DNA from: Cylindrodendrum hubeiense
Lineage: Eukaryota; Ascomycota; Sordariomycetes; Hypocreales; Nectriaceae
Direction of reading: 5' to 3'
Assembly: GCA_014621425.1 (NCBI GenBank)
Contig: JAANBB010000551.1
Span: forward strand, 1 to 23,342
Length of the DNA stretch: 23,342 nucleotides
Position 1 is the stretch's first letter. Every line of letters starts with the position of its first letter. The notes below the pieces were generated by a model. It did no database searches, was not told where the DNA came from, and saw only the letters and a list, made by a program, of their open reading frames with translations. Made by a program: the position numbers and the translations under genes. Of this stretch, positions 1 through 7,870 are shown in pieces.

Positions 1-2
1 CC

Positions 3-792
<790 letters not shown>

Positions 793-1876
793 GAGCCCGC
801 CGGCCTTCTTCTCCCCTCCCGAAGCCGACTTTTCTCGATATTCATCACGCGACGACACAACTCTTTCCAGCGCATAGCGAGGCTTCTTTTCCAGATATTC
901 CCAACCTAGTTAGACACTGGATACCCACCGACTCATACTCTTTCTCGCCATTCTCTCCCCGACGCCTACAAATTCGCCTCACCCCCTGAAATGCTAGTCT
1001 CAGCACACGCCGAAACGACCATGGCGCAAGCCTTTCCTGGAATCCAGCGATGATCCCTGCATACGTTTCTCGGGAACTTCCCGTGGAAGTGGATCGGGAC
1101 TCAACCACCGGGACAGTATTCTGTGCCGCTGGCTTCAATATACTACCTCTCCTGCCCTTCCTCCACGCCGGAAAGAGTCACCAACCACCCATACTTTTCT
1201 TTTCCCCTGCCACGCCACGCCTTACGCCATAACTCTACATCTTCTCCCACCGATGCTGCTGCTTCCATCGCTGTCGCTGCTCTGAATATGTTGAAATACC
1301 CTGTTTTATGTTTTGCTGGTTTGGACGACGAGGGGCAGATGGCTCGAGGGCATCACCCCTGTTAGAGACGGACAGAGAGGGGGATGCGGAAAGAAGAGGG
1401 AGAGAGAGCACGGCAGATGAGCAGCCAGACAGCGTGTGTGGAGGCTTGCGATTTTGGTACCTCCTTTTTCTTGTGTTGCTACTTAGTCTCGTCTTAATGA
1501 ATATGCCTCCATTTTTGTTTCTTGATGACTATTCATATTTGTCTGGGTGCGGATCGGGCTAGACGGATCTGGTGTATCAATGCAACTGTTCAATGGTCAC
1601 TGGCTGGTTTTACAACTGTTCAATAGTCACTGGCTGATTTATTCTACAAGAAACGGAAGTCAACTCGGCGATCATTTGCGTAGTGGGAATGGGGGGAAAT
1701 GACCGGTTTCTGTCGTTTGTTTTAGGAAACGCTGTGTCATGGTCTTAATTTACAAATATAGGTACCTACCTGTTTAACCCTTGTCCCGGTAACTGATCTG
1801 TATCGCTGGGTGTACACTCTCCCATGGCCATGACAACTCTGCATTCGCTACAGGACTCCGTCTACGTCATCAAGGT
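793..1876. other. ARF1 3' flank and spacer before the Cys-rich array
   Basis: No coding potential that I trust. The first part should be the ARF1 3' UTR. The stretch from about 1560 onward is visibly more AT-rich than ARF1 and carries a 30-bp tandem duplication (listed separately). ARF1 and the array are convergent, so terminators for both should lie here; no unambiguous poly(A) signal was assigned. Confidence 0.5.
1583..1642. repeat. 30-bp tandem duplication (2 copies)
   Basis: Positions 1583-1612 and 1613-1642 are two head-to-tail copies of a unit starting CAACTGTTCAAT and continuing with GTCACTGGCTG. They differ at only a few bases (for example GGTCAC versus AGTCAC, and GGTTT versus GATTT). 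It lies in the non-coding spacer between ARF1 and the first Cys-rich gene, so it looks like a recent local duplication with no assigned role. Confidence 0.85.
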
Positions 1877-2137
1877 CTAGCTGACCCCATTGGTCATGTT
1901 ACTGTCCGTCTCTGCCGCCGCCGCCGCCGCCGCCGCCGCCTCCTCCGCCGCCTTCTCCGCCTCATAGCACACCTCGCAATTCTCCTTGGCGGTGTACTTG
2001 ATCTCGGTGGCGTTCTCCATCACCCGGCACCATGTCATGGTCGCGGCAGCTTGGGGGCATGGGTCGATGCGTATGTCGAAGCCCATCGACGCGCTGCACT
2101 CGGCGCATTGTTCGCGGACCTCGGTGTTGCAGCACAT
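1877..2137 (-). CDS. Small cysteine-rich protein, array copy 1
   Basis: Intronless, 86 aa, no signal peptide or membrane segment. I chose the ATG at 2137, not the in-frame ATG at 2260, because this makes the protein start Met-Cys like its four paralogues and because the upstream ATG lies inside the shared promoter element. Cysteines fall at C2, C11, C14, C27, C37, C54 and C57, with A30 conserved, which is exactly the array ruler. An extra Cys sits at position 3. After the last CxxC the tail is acidic and then runs into nine alanines encoded by a pure GCC microsatellite. Function unknown. The spaced CxxC pairs suggest a cytosolic zinc-binding fold, which is inference. The tail length is probably polymorphic. 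Confidence 0.75.
   Translation of the reverse strand: MCCNTEVREQCAECSASMGFDIRIDPCPQAAATMTWCRVMENATEIKYTAKENCEVCYEAEKAAEEAAAAAAAAAETDSNMTNGVS
1914..1940. repeat. (GCC)9 trinucleotide microsatellite
   Basis: Nine uninterrupted GCC units inside copy 1 of the Cys-rich array, read as an alanine run in its C-terminal tail. Further GCC units follow after a short TCCTCC interruption. Such tracts change length by slippage without breaking the frame. Confidence 0.9.
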
Positions 2138-2233
2138 TATGTTGGGGGTTCGCGATGTGGCAGGACGGGCTGGTTGACTTCTTTTGTTGGGTTTGTGGAT
2201 TCGAGACTCGGAGGGCAGCTTGGAGACGGACGC

Positions 2234-2259
2234 TTTTATAGTCGACCTAATGGGATTCA
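2234..2259 (-). promoter_or_regulatory. Array promoter module, copy 1
   Basis: On the minus strand, TGAATCC (2259-2253) is followed after 12 nt by TATAAAA (2240-2234), about 97 nt before the copy 1 start codon. It is the same layout as in front of the other copies, though with the shortest TATA-to-ATG distance. Confidence 0.55.
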
Positions 2260-2739
2260 TGGCTTAACACAAGGCTGTTGCTCTTTGCACCGGAGGACTG
2301 TAGATTTACTAGCTACATCATGCGGCGAATATGGCTGTGCTTAACTTTGAGACGTTCCTCTGTGGAGGATGGGGATTGGGCGTGTATCTATGCTGGAAGT
2401 GAATTGACGCACATGTTGTGAAGGAGAAGTGGTGTTCATCACTCACAATGAATGAGTACAGGCATGTCGTAGCATATCACTATATTCACAGAGTAACTTC
2501 AAACAATGAATCAAGCTTTCACGTGGTTGTTTTGCCAATTGATGCTAGTGACCGTGAGAGCGGATTGTCATTAATACGGGATCTACTAGTCTAAGTGTAT
2601 GGTAAGACCCTATCTACATTGCTTCACTGTTCCAGAGTTGGTTCTCAGATTGGACAATTGCCAAACCCGTCAATGGGGCTGTTGGTTTATTTATGTCTTC
2701 ATTCGTATCTCTGAACTACACCCGCCAACATCTCTTAAC
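2260..2739. other. Spacer between array copies 1 and 2
   Basis: No open frame with the family cysteine pattern was found on the minus strand here, and no TGAATCA-TATA module in minus orientation. A TGAATCA occurs on the plus strand at 2507 but without a TATA box at the right distance. Probably copy 2 3' UTR plus distal copy 1 upstream sequence. Confidence 0.4.
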
Positions 2740-3024
2740 TTACGTCTTGACCTCTGCCTCGCCCGAGTTCCCTCCGTTGTCGTTGTCTTTGTCTTTGTCG
2801 CTGCCACCGCCGCCGCCATTCTCCTTCGGGTCATCCTGACATCCTGTCGGGTGGCATTCGCCACAGATCTGTTCGTTCACCTCCTGCGTCAAGATCTCCA
2901 TTGCGACCGCTGCACAGGTAGACTTTCGATTTTCCGCGTCAAGACACGGCCCCACGCGAACGCCCTTGCTCAAGACGGCCTTGCACTTGTTGCACTTCAA
3001 GTGAACTTCGTATAGCTTGCACAT
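2740..3024 (-). CDS. Small cysteine-rich protein, array copy 2
   Basis: Intronless, 94 aa, no signal peptide. It starts MCKLYEVHLKCNKC, giving C2, C11 and C14, then C27, A30, C37, C54 and C57 at the same positions as the other copies. An eighth Cys follows in the tail (HPTGC). The tail is highly charged and flexible: a run of five glycines, then alternating Asp/Lys/Asn, ending EVKT. Sequence identity to the neighbours outside the cysteines is low, so the copies are old or fast evolving. Start context on the minus strand (TCGAA before ATG) is purine-rich at -3, as expected for a used fungal start. Function not recognised. A zinc-knuckle type protein is possible, but no named family can be assigned. 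Confidence 0.75.
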   Translation of the reverse strand: MCKLYEVHLKCNKCKAVLSKGVRVGPCLDAENRKSTCAAVAMEILTQEVNEQICGECHPTGCQDDPKENGGGGGSDKDKDNDNGGNSGEAEVKT

Positions 3025-3167
3025 TTCGAAGATGATGGGTTGGCGAAGCTGGGGATATCTTGTTATGGTTTATCGGCAAGGCTTAAGTGGGTGCTTCCTT
3101 GTTTTTGGTCTTGAACTTGTAGTGTCATGCAGGAATTTGGGAGCTGAGGGGGCAGGAAACCTTGAGT

Positions 3168-3196
3168 ATTTATATGAACAAGTCCAGTCTGATCCA
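3168..3196 (-). promoter_or_regulatory. Array promoter module, copy 2
   Basis: Minus-strand TGGATCA (3196-3190, one mismatch to TGAATCA), then 15 nt, then TATAAAT (3174-3168), about 144 nt before the copy 2 start. The flanking ATCAGACT recurs as ATCAGATT in copy 3 and ATCAGACT in copy 5. Confidence 0.6.
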
Positions 3197-3640
3197 CCGC
3201 TGCTGTTTCCCGCAGCAGACATTCAGCTGATACCCGGCTCCGATATTGACAGACAAAATTTGCAAGTAAATATCTGCAACATGTGCATGCAGGTACCCTC
3301 AATCGATGGTGGGATTGTCTGCGAGGGTCTAACACAGTTGAGTTGCTTCGGGCCTCGTCAGAGATCAACATCCCACCCAGTCTAGCAATCATATATACGG
3401 AATAATATTTGCCGAATAGTGAATACGTAAATGCCGCTCGTAATTTTCTCGTGCCGAGAAGATATCCATGTAACGGGACTCATGGAGGACTCGTGATGTG
3501 AACGAGCACAAGGTGTACGTGACACGGTTATCTCTGCAACACCCACCGAGAAAGACTCAAGTACCCGTGAGCCTGTGGTGTATATTTACTCCTCCTACCT
3601 AACCATGAAGTTATGTGCCTCGTGCGGTCCTGGTTCTTTC
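3197..3640. other. Spacer between array copies 2 and 3
   Basis: No intact gene. A possible decayed array copy begins at 3282 on the minus strand (ATG, one inserted T, then codons giving a Cys-x8-Cys pair), with a TATATAT box at 3397-3391, but the match is weak. It is described under findings rather than called. Confidence 0.4.
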
Positions 3641-3919
3641 CTATGCGGGCTCTACGCCATTCACATACATCACATCACTCACACCCACCGAGCCGTCTGC
3701 ATTCCCAGCGTTGCCCCCATTCTCGCCATTGACCTCTGTAGTCGTACACGAGGCGCAGTCCGGAAGACTCGATAGGAACACCACAAAGCTCCACAAATTA
3801 TCACCGCAGTCTTCGGAACCGAGCTCGCTCGCTGCCTCGCACCTGATTGTGCACCGCTCGACTTTCAGCACCCGCGCACACTGGCGGCACTTTGTGTCTC
3901 TTGTCGCGACTTCGCACAT
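3641..3919 (-). CDS. Small cysteine-rich protein, array copy 3
   Basis: Intronless, 92 aa, no signal peptide. It starts MCEVATRDTKCRQC and keeps C2, C11, C14, C27, A30, C38, C55 and C58, plus one extra Cys at 23. Between C38 and C55 the segment is hydrophobic (LWSFVVFL), unlike the other copies. The tail after the last CxxC is Asn/Gly-rich and uncharged, ending NGVEPA. The start codon is preceded by AAAA on the minus strand. The closest match among the relics is the decayed copy at 4264-4434, which shares RQC and the R16/K19/E21 pattern. Function unknown. Confidence 0.75.
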   Translation of the reverse strand: MCEVATRDTKCRQCARVLKVERCTIRCEAASELGSEDCGDNLWSFVVFLSSLPDCASCTTTEVNGENGGNAGNADGSVGVSDVMYVNGVEPA

Positions 3920-4054
3920 TTTTCGAGAGGCGTGGACTGTAGGTGTCTTGGGTGGGTTACTTGGGAATGAGATACGCTGTTGGCGGCTTCAGAATACGGT
4001 GGTAGTTGTTTGATGGTTGAAGCTGTCGGTGGACAGATCGGAATAGGAAACGCA

Positions 4055-4082
4055 CATATAGGGAAGAAGTTAATCTGATTCA
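4055..4082 (-). promoter_or_regulatory. Array promoter module, copy 3
   Basis: Minus-strand GATATGAATCA (heptamer TGAATCA at 4082-4076), then about 15 nt, then TATATG (4060-4055), about 136 nt before the copy 3 start. The decamer ATATGAATCA is identical to the one upstream of copy 4. Confidence 0.7.
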
Positions 4083-4263
4083 TATCTGCAAGCCTGAGAC
4101 ATTATTCAGGCAACAACGCAATCACATGTGCATCACCCAGTAGATGACGACCCAATGATCCGGGAGGGAGCAGGAAATATTCAGTCTGTCGTCCTAGTCA
4201 TGAACATCTGTCCAAATTCTCGTGCCCCATATTCGGTTCCCACCTATGCACTGTTTCCGTTCC

Positions 4264-4434
4264 CAGAGTTTCTCCCATTTGTCGTCGGACTATAAAATGG
4301 GCAGGAATACATACCGATGGGGATCAAACGAGGGGAGTGTTCAACGCCGTATGACGCACGGTCCTGGAAAGCTCGAATTTGATCATCCTCTTACACTGGC
4401 GGTATATTGTTTGTATTTCGGTGACGGTGCACAA
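4264..4434 (-). pseudogene. Decayed copy of the Cys-rich array family
   Basis: Aligning by the family ruler, the minus strand from 4434 reads TTG-TGC where intact copies have ATG-TGC. It continues without a frameshift for 36 codons. Residues 12-14 are RQC, with R16, K19, E21 and A30 as in copy 3. Four key positions are lost, each one base change from the family residue: start ATG to TTG, C11 to Tyr (TAC), C27 to Arg (CGT), and C37 to a stop (TGA at 4326-4324). Downstream of the stop the match fades, so the left boundary is only an estimate from family length; the supported part is 4324-4434. It retains a recognisable promoter module at 4589-4616. This is a dead member, not a coding gene. Confidence 0.7.
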
Positions 4435-4588
4435 TTGGAGAGAAACGGGTATTACTGGTGTTTCCTATGGCTTATTTCAGAGAGATACGGGTTGTGTGCC
4501 GTTTCCGTTGAAGTAGATTTGCGTTAGAGTTGCCAGACGGTCGGGGACCAGGCATGCCGCAAGTGGGGAACTAGGAGCTGAAGTCACA

Positions 4589-4616
4589 GATATATTAAAC
4601 AAGGTAATCCCATTCA
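4589..4616 (-). promoter_or_regulatory. Promoter module of the decayed array copy
   Basis: Minus-strand ATGAATGG (heptamer region 4616-4610, two mismatches to TGAATCA), then about 14 nt, then an ATATATC TATA-like box ending near 4589, about 155 nt before the former start at 4434. Distance and order match the intact copies. Confidence 0.5.
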
Positions 4617-4750
4617 TAAATGCAGGCGGGACACTTGTTTTTCACTTTAAAGAGACTCAAGTCTTGTTGTGATTCAGCGCGAGTCTTTACTTTATTCAGC
4701 GTAACAACTATTCAAATCTCCCGACCATCGCCGCATTGGCCCCATCAATC

Positions 4751-4936
4751 CTACCCCGGATTGCACTTGGGACAGTCCTCCATACCCGCGGATATATACT
4801 CATACCTTCCTAACATGACATCGCAAACCACGGAATTGGCCTGGTTCGCTTCCTCGCAGCAGACCGCGTAATGCTCGGTCTTGATTATCGTCCCACACCG
4901 GCAACAGTTTGTTAACTCTTCGACGAAGTAGCACAT
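4751..4936 (-). CDS. Small cysteine-rich protein, array copy 4 (minimal form)
   Basis: Intronless, 61 aa, the shortest member, ending only three residues after the last CxxC, so it defines the core domain without a tail. It starts MCYFVEELTNCCRC. The ruler cysteines are C2, C11, C14, C27, C38, C55 and C58, with A30 kept and additional cysteines at 12 and 26. Start context is CAAAATG on the minus strand. No signal peptide. Because tail loss leaves all seven ruler cysteines intact, the cysteine core is probably what selection keeps (inference). Function unknown. Confidence 0.75.
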   Translation of the reverse strand: MCYFVEELTNCCRCGTIIKTEHYAVCCEEANQANSVVCDVMLGRYEYISAGMEDCPKCNPG

Positions 4937-5074
4937 TTTGTCATAAGTTTGGACTGTGTGTTCCCAGTCAGTTGGTTAAGAGGAAAACGAGGCTCAGGGT
5001 ATTGTATACATTCGGGTGATTGCTTGGTGCTTTCTGTCAAAGTGCATGTAGGGAATCTAGGTCGTAACACGAGA

Positions 5075-5104
5075 CATATATGTAGGAAACATCACTTTGA
5101 TTCA
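5075..5104 (-). promoter_or_regulatory. Array promoter module, copy 4
   Basis: Minus-strand GATATGAATCA (heptamer 5104-5098), then about 16 nt, then CATATATG (5082-5075), about 139 nt before the copy 4 start. Shares ATATGAATCA exactly with copy 3. Confidence 0.7.
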
Positions 5105-5211
5105 TATCAAACAAAATAGTTGTTTATTTCTGCCAGTGAGTATATAAGCCTCGCTGCCATTGACCACAAGTTCCATCCATCTGATAATCACTGTTAAAAT
5201 CACCCAAATGA

Positions 5212-5445
5212 CTACTTTTCGTTTTCATCCTCAGCGATAGGAGGCATATCTGTCACCTTTTCCTGCTCATCAAAAAAGCATATAATACAGTTCAATCTAG
5301 GAATATACCTATTTTCCACGGTGTTCGTTATGTTCGCGCACTCCCCCGACTTCATCGCGTCACTGCACGGGTCGAATTGGGTCTCGGTGCTAGCCACGTA
5401 GTGGCACTTTTGGCACGTTTCTCGCCTTTCAAGGAGCTCGCACAT
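5212..5445 (-). CDS. Small cysteine-rich protein, array copy 5
   Basis: Intronless, 77 aa, no signal peptide. It starts MCELLERRETCQKC and has C2, C11, C14, C27, A30, C36, C53 and C56, the purest version of the ruler with no additional cysteines. A tyrosine 11 residues after C36 matches one in copy 1 at the same spacing. The tail is short and acidic, ending EDENEK. Start context CAAAATG is identical to copy 4. The odd number of cysteines and absence of a secretory leader favour a cytosolic or nuclear metal-binding protein over a disulfide-rich secreted effector (inference). Function not recognised. Confidence 0.75.
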   Translation of the reverse strand: MCELLERRETCQKCHYVASTETQFDPCSDAMKSGECANITNTVENRYIPRLNCIICFFDEQEKVTDMPPIAEDENEK

Positions 5446-5575
5446 TTTGCATCAGCAGTCAAGGCCGAGGTGGGTATCAAGAAGAGTTTATGATTTCGGT
5501 TGTGTGATGATCGGGTATTGTTCTCCGCCATCTGAGTTGGGTCGCTGAAGTTGAGAAGTATGGAGACTGGGCAAG

Positions 5576-5604
5576 ATATATACTGATGAGTCTGATATGA
5601 TTCA
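5576..5604 (-). promoter_or_regulatory. Array promoter module, copy 5
   Basis: Minus-strand GGTGAATCATATCA (heptamer 5604-5598), then 15 nt, then TATATAT (5582-5576), about 131 nt before the copy 5 start. ATCAGACT occurs between the two boxes, as it does in copy 2. Confidence 0.65.
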
Positions 5605-5899
5605 CCTTCGGAAATGTTATGTGAGGTTGCACTCTGCGTGCCACACTGCGTATGAGTTATTCCCAGTATTCAAACATTATTTCGGTCAAGTAGCTGCACT
5701 GTGACGCAATCCCTGTCCTTGATCAGTGGTGCGTATTGTAACAGTACATCAATAAGACCTGTCCAAGTTATTGGTCGTATGCTCATCACAGGCACGAGTG
5801 CATGTTTAATTTTGAGGTCTGACATAGACAGGGGTTTGGGTCGTAATTTAACGATTAATCTATGTGTACTAAACCCTGGGGAGGAATGCTTCTCGTCGA

Positions 5900-6057
5900 G
5901 CTCCCTCCACTCTGATGTTGGTGGATATATATACTCTGCCATACACCATGTGCTGTTGATGATACATGCATACCCCGCCTCGCGGCAGCCGGTATCAGCC
6001 CATCTCTCTGGACCATTTACGTCGATATGCAATGCCACCAATGTGAAATCATGCCAT
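5900..6057 (-). pseudogene. Possible second relic of the Cys-rich family
   Basis: One minus-strand frame reads CREAGYACIINST and then AEYIYP. This resembles the C27-x2-A30 to C37 to Tyr-Ile part of copies 4 and 5, with the tyrosine 11 residues after the second cysteine as in copy 5. Upstream, an ATG at 6057 is followed in a shifted frame by a TGG-x2-TGC (former CxxC?). Spacing between the parts is wrong by several bases, and I found no promoter module. Could be chance. Confidence 0.3.
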
Positions 6058-6137
6058 GTCTTACCCTAACGCCTTGCAATGCAGTTGTACCACCCATCCC
6101 TGTTTCAAATCATGATCCAGCGCGTAATTCATCACTT

Positions 6138-6209
6138 GGTCCCGTGTTGACACCTGNTCCCGTGTTTACAACTGGCCCCATGGTTACACCTGGCCCCGTG
6201 TTTACACTT
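6138..6209. repeat. 18-bp tandem repeat, 4 copies
   Basis: Four units at 6138-6155, 6156-6173, 6174-6191 and 6192-6209, consensus GGYCCCGTGTTTACACCT with a few changes per copy. The undetermined base 6157 is the second base of unit 2, where the other three units have G. On the plus strand the units keep an open frame with period six residues (GPVxTP), but this frame runs on into SSN3 antisense and I do not regard it as a gene. Confidence 0.85.
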
Positions 6210-6236
6210 CCGGCTCGAACGCAACCGATCTGGCTC

Positions 6237-7044
6237 CTACTCCTTGACCCGCTTCGAGGGCCGCACGAGAGAGTCATCTTGCAGGCCACTCCGCTTCGTC
6301 CCTGGCAGGCTGCTCGTGCGAATATCGTTGTCGTCCTGGCTCACGCGACGGTGAGGATACTCGTTCTTAACTCCCTCGAAGCAATTGGCGCTGACACGGT
6401 CGCCGGTGCTGAAGAATGGTGACTGCAACGCCTGGGCAGCCGTGAGACGCTTAGTAGGATCGTACTCGAGCAGGCCGGCGAGGAGCTTGTATCCCTCAGC
6501 ACCCAGAGATGACAGGGGGGCAGAGCCGTTAGACCCAGGACCACCTGAGTGGGAGATTGTGCTATAGTACCACTTCTCGAGGTTGGAAGTGCTCGGAGGT
6601 TGCTGGCCGCGGCCGCCGTAATGACCGTGGTGGTGGCTGTGATGATTATGGTGATGGTGGCCCGATGACATGGAGTTGGCGAGTGTGTTAAGCTGGTTGT
6701 ATTCGGGCATGGTGGGCAGCAGGGGCCATCGGTCCTTGGTGGGCACACCCATAATCTCGACAATCTTCTGCATCTGGTTGCGCTGGAAAGGAACCGTTTT
6801 CTTGCTGTCCATCTTGGCCTCCTCGCCCTTGAAGATGGGGCGCAACGACAGCAGCTCAGCGAAAATACAGCCGATAGCCCACATGTCGATGGCGGGAGTG
6901 TAGTGATAGGATCCGAGGATGAGTTCGGGAGCACGGTACCATATGGTCACGACCACCTTATCGCCGCTGAATAGGGAGTGCAGGGGTTTGTCAAAGCGCC
7001 GGGCGAGGCCGAGGTCGCCGATCTTGACTTCGCCGGACGATGTC

Positions 7045-7078
<34 letters not shown>

Positions 7079-7586
7079 GGACCCAGTTGGTGTGCAGGTA
7101 CTGGCAGCCGTTGAGCAGCTGGAACATGATACTCTTCACAGTGGCGGGCGGGATGGGATGGCGTGGCTGCTGAGTATGATGGTGGATGATTTGCAGCAAA
7201 TCGTGTTCGGCGTACTCAAAAACCATGAAGATGCATTTGTCCTCGAGCATGATTTCGCAGAGTCGGATGACGTTGTGATGGCCCAGCTCACTGCACAGAC
7301 TCATCTCACGGATAGCACTCTGAGATATCCCGGTGTAGCTGATCTGTTCACCCTCCTTGTCGGGCTTGAACTTTTTGATGGCAAACTCGCCGACGGGCTT
7401 GCCGCCGCGGCCGACGGCCTTGTAGACGCGACCATAGGTTCCAGAGCTAATGAATCCGACGATGCGGTAGCGATCGGTGATGCGGACCTTGGGTTGGTAG
7501 CTAGGGTGGCGGTCATGAGAGTCTACGTGACGTTGTTGGTAAGCGTGGGCTGGGAAGGCAACGCCATGACGAGGGCGAAGAGGCAT
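6237..7586 (-). CDS. SSN3: Mediator cyclin-dependent kinase SSN3/CDK8 (Srb10)
   Basis: Kinase subunit of the Mediator CDK8 module; with cyclin C it phosphorylates the RNA polymerase II CTD and transcription factors. As read from 7586 it is 449 aa in one exon. The glycine loop is SSGTYGRV at about 48-54, catalytic Lys in AIKKF (about 71), and cyclin-facing helix SQSAIREMSLC (about 88-98). HRDLKPAN starts at 171, DLG is at 191-193, and the activation segment is LFSGDKVVVTIWYRAPE. This segment has no phosphorylatable Thr/Tyr where classic CDKs do, as is typical of CDK8. Near residues 306-324 there is a His-rich insert, common in fungal orthologues, before the C-terminal lobe. No in-frame ATG lies upstream before a stop, but a spliced upstream exon is conceivable (see findings). 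Its 3' end faces the Cys-rich array. Confidence 0.95.
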
Positions 7587-7846
7587 GACCGAGGAAGCGG
7601 TCGCTTGGCCTGAGCCGCGGTCTCTCTCTCGTGATGATTAACGGACGTTTCTCATTTGCCACTTGGCATGGGGACGGTTTGTATTCCAAGAGAGAAGGTG
7701 AAAGGTTGGGAGGCAGAGGCCAGATTGAAGGCGGCAGCAGGAGACAAGGAAGAAGAAAAACGCGGCAAATGAAGGCGCCAAACAAAGCACAACGGGCGGG
7801 AGAATGAGAAGGGGGGAACGACGCCTTTTGCAGGCGACGAGGCGAC

Positions 7847-7870
7847 GATGAGGATGAGGATGAGGATGAG
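7847..7870. repeat. (GATGAG)4 hexanucleotide repeat
   Basis: Four perfect GATGAG units (CTCATC on the minus strand, the SSN3 sense strand). Sits about 260 nt upstream of the SSN3 ATG, in likely 5' UTR or intron, as a pyrimidine-rich tract. Confidence 0.85.

Larger units (their letters stand above)
5605..6236. other. Spacer between array and SSN3 3' end
   Basis: No intact gene. It holds a weak array relic (about 5900-6057, minus) and four 18-bp tandem repeats at 6138-6209. The single ambiguous base of the window is at 6157. SSN3 transcripts should terminate here. Confidence 0.45.

Noticed and set aside
2138..2260. N-terminal extension of array copy 1 (in-frame ATG at 2260)
   Set aside because: It covers the TATA box and TGAATC promoter element, and the other four family members start at the Met-Cys equivalent to 2137.
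3063..3392. Minus-strand 109-codon frame with a CTCC motif and several cysteines
   Set aside because: It overlaps the copy 2 promoter and has no initiator or composition like the array proteins; at most part of it is a relic, treated as a low-confidence finding.
6027..6422. Plus-strand frame starting MQCHQCEIMPC with GPVxTP repeats
   Set aside because: Half of it is antisense to SSN3, the repeat part contains an N, and the cysteines do not follow the array ruler; it is a by-product of the repeat and the kinase frame.
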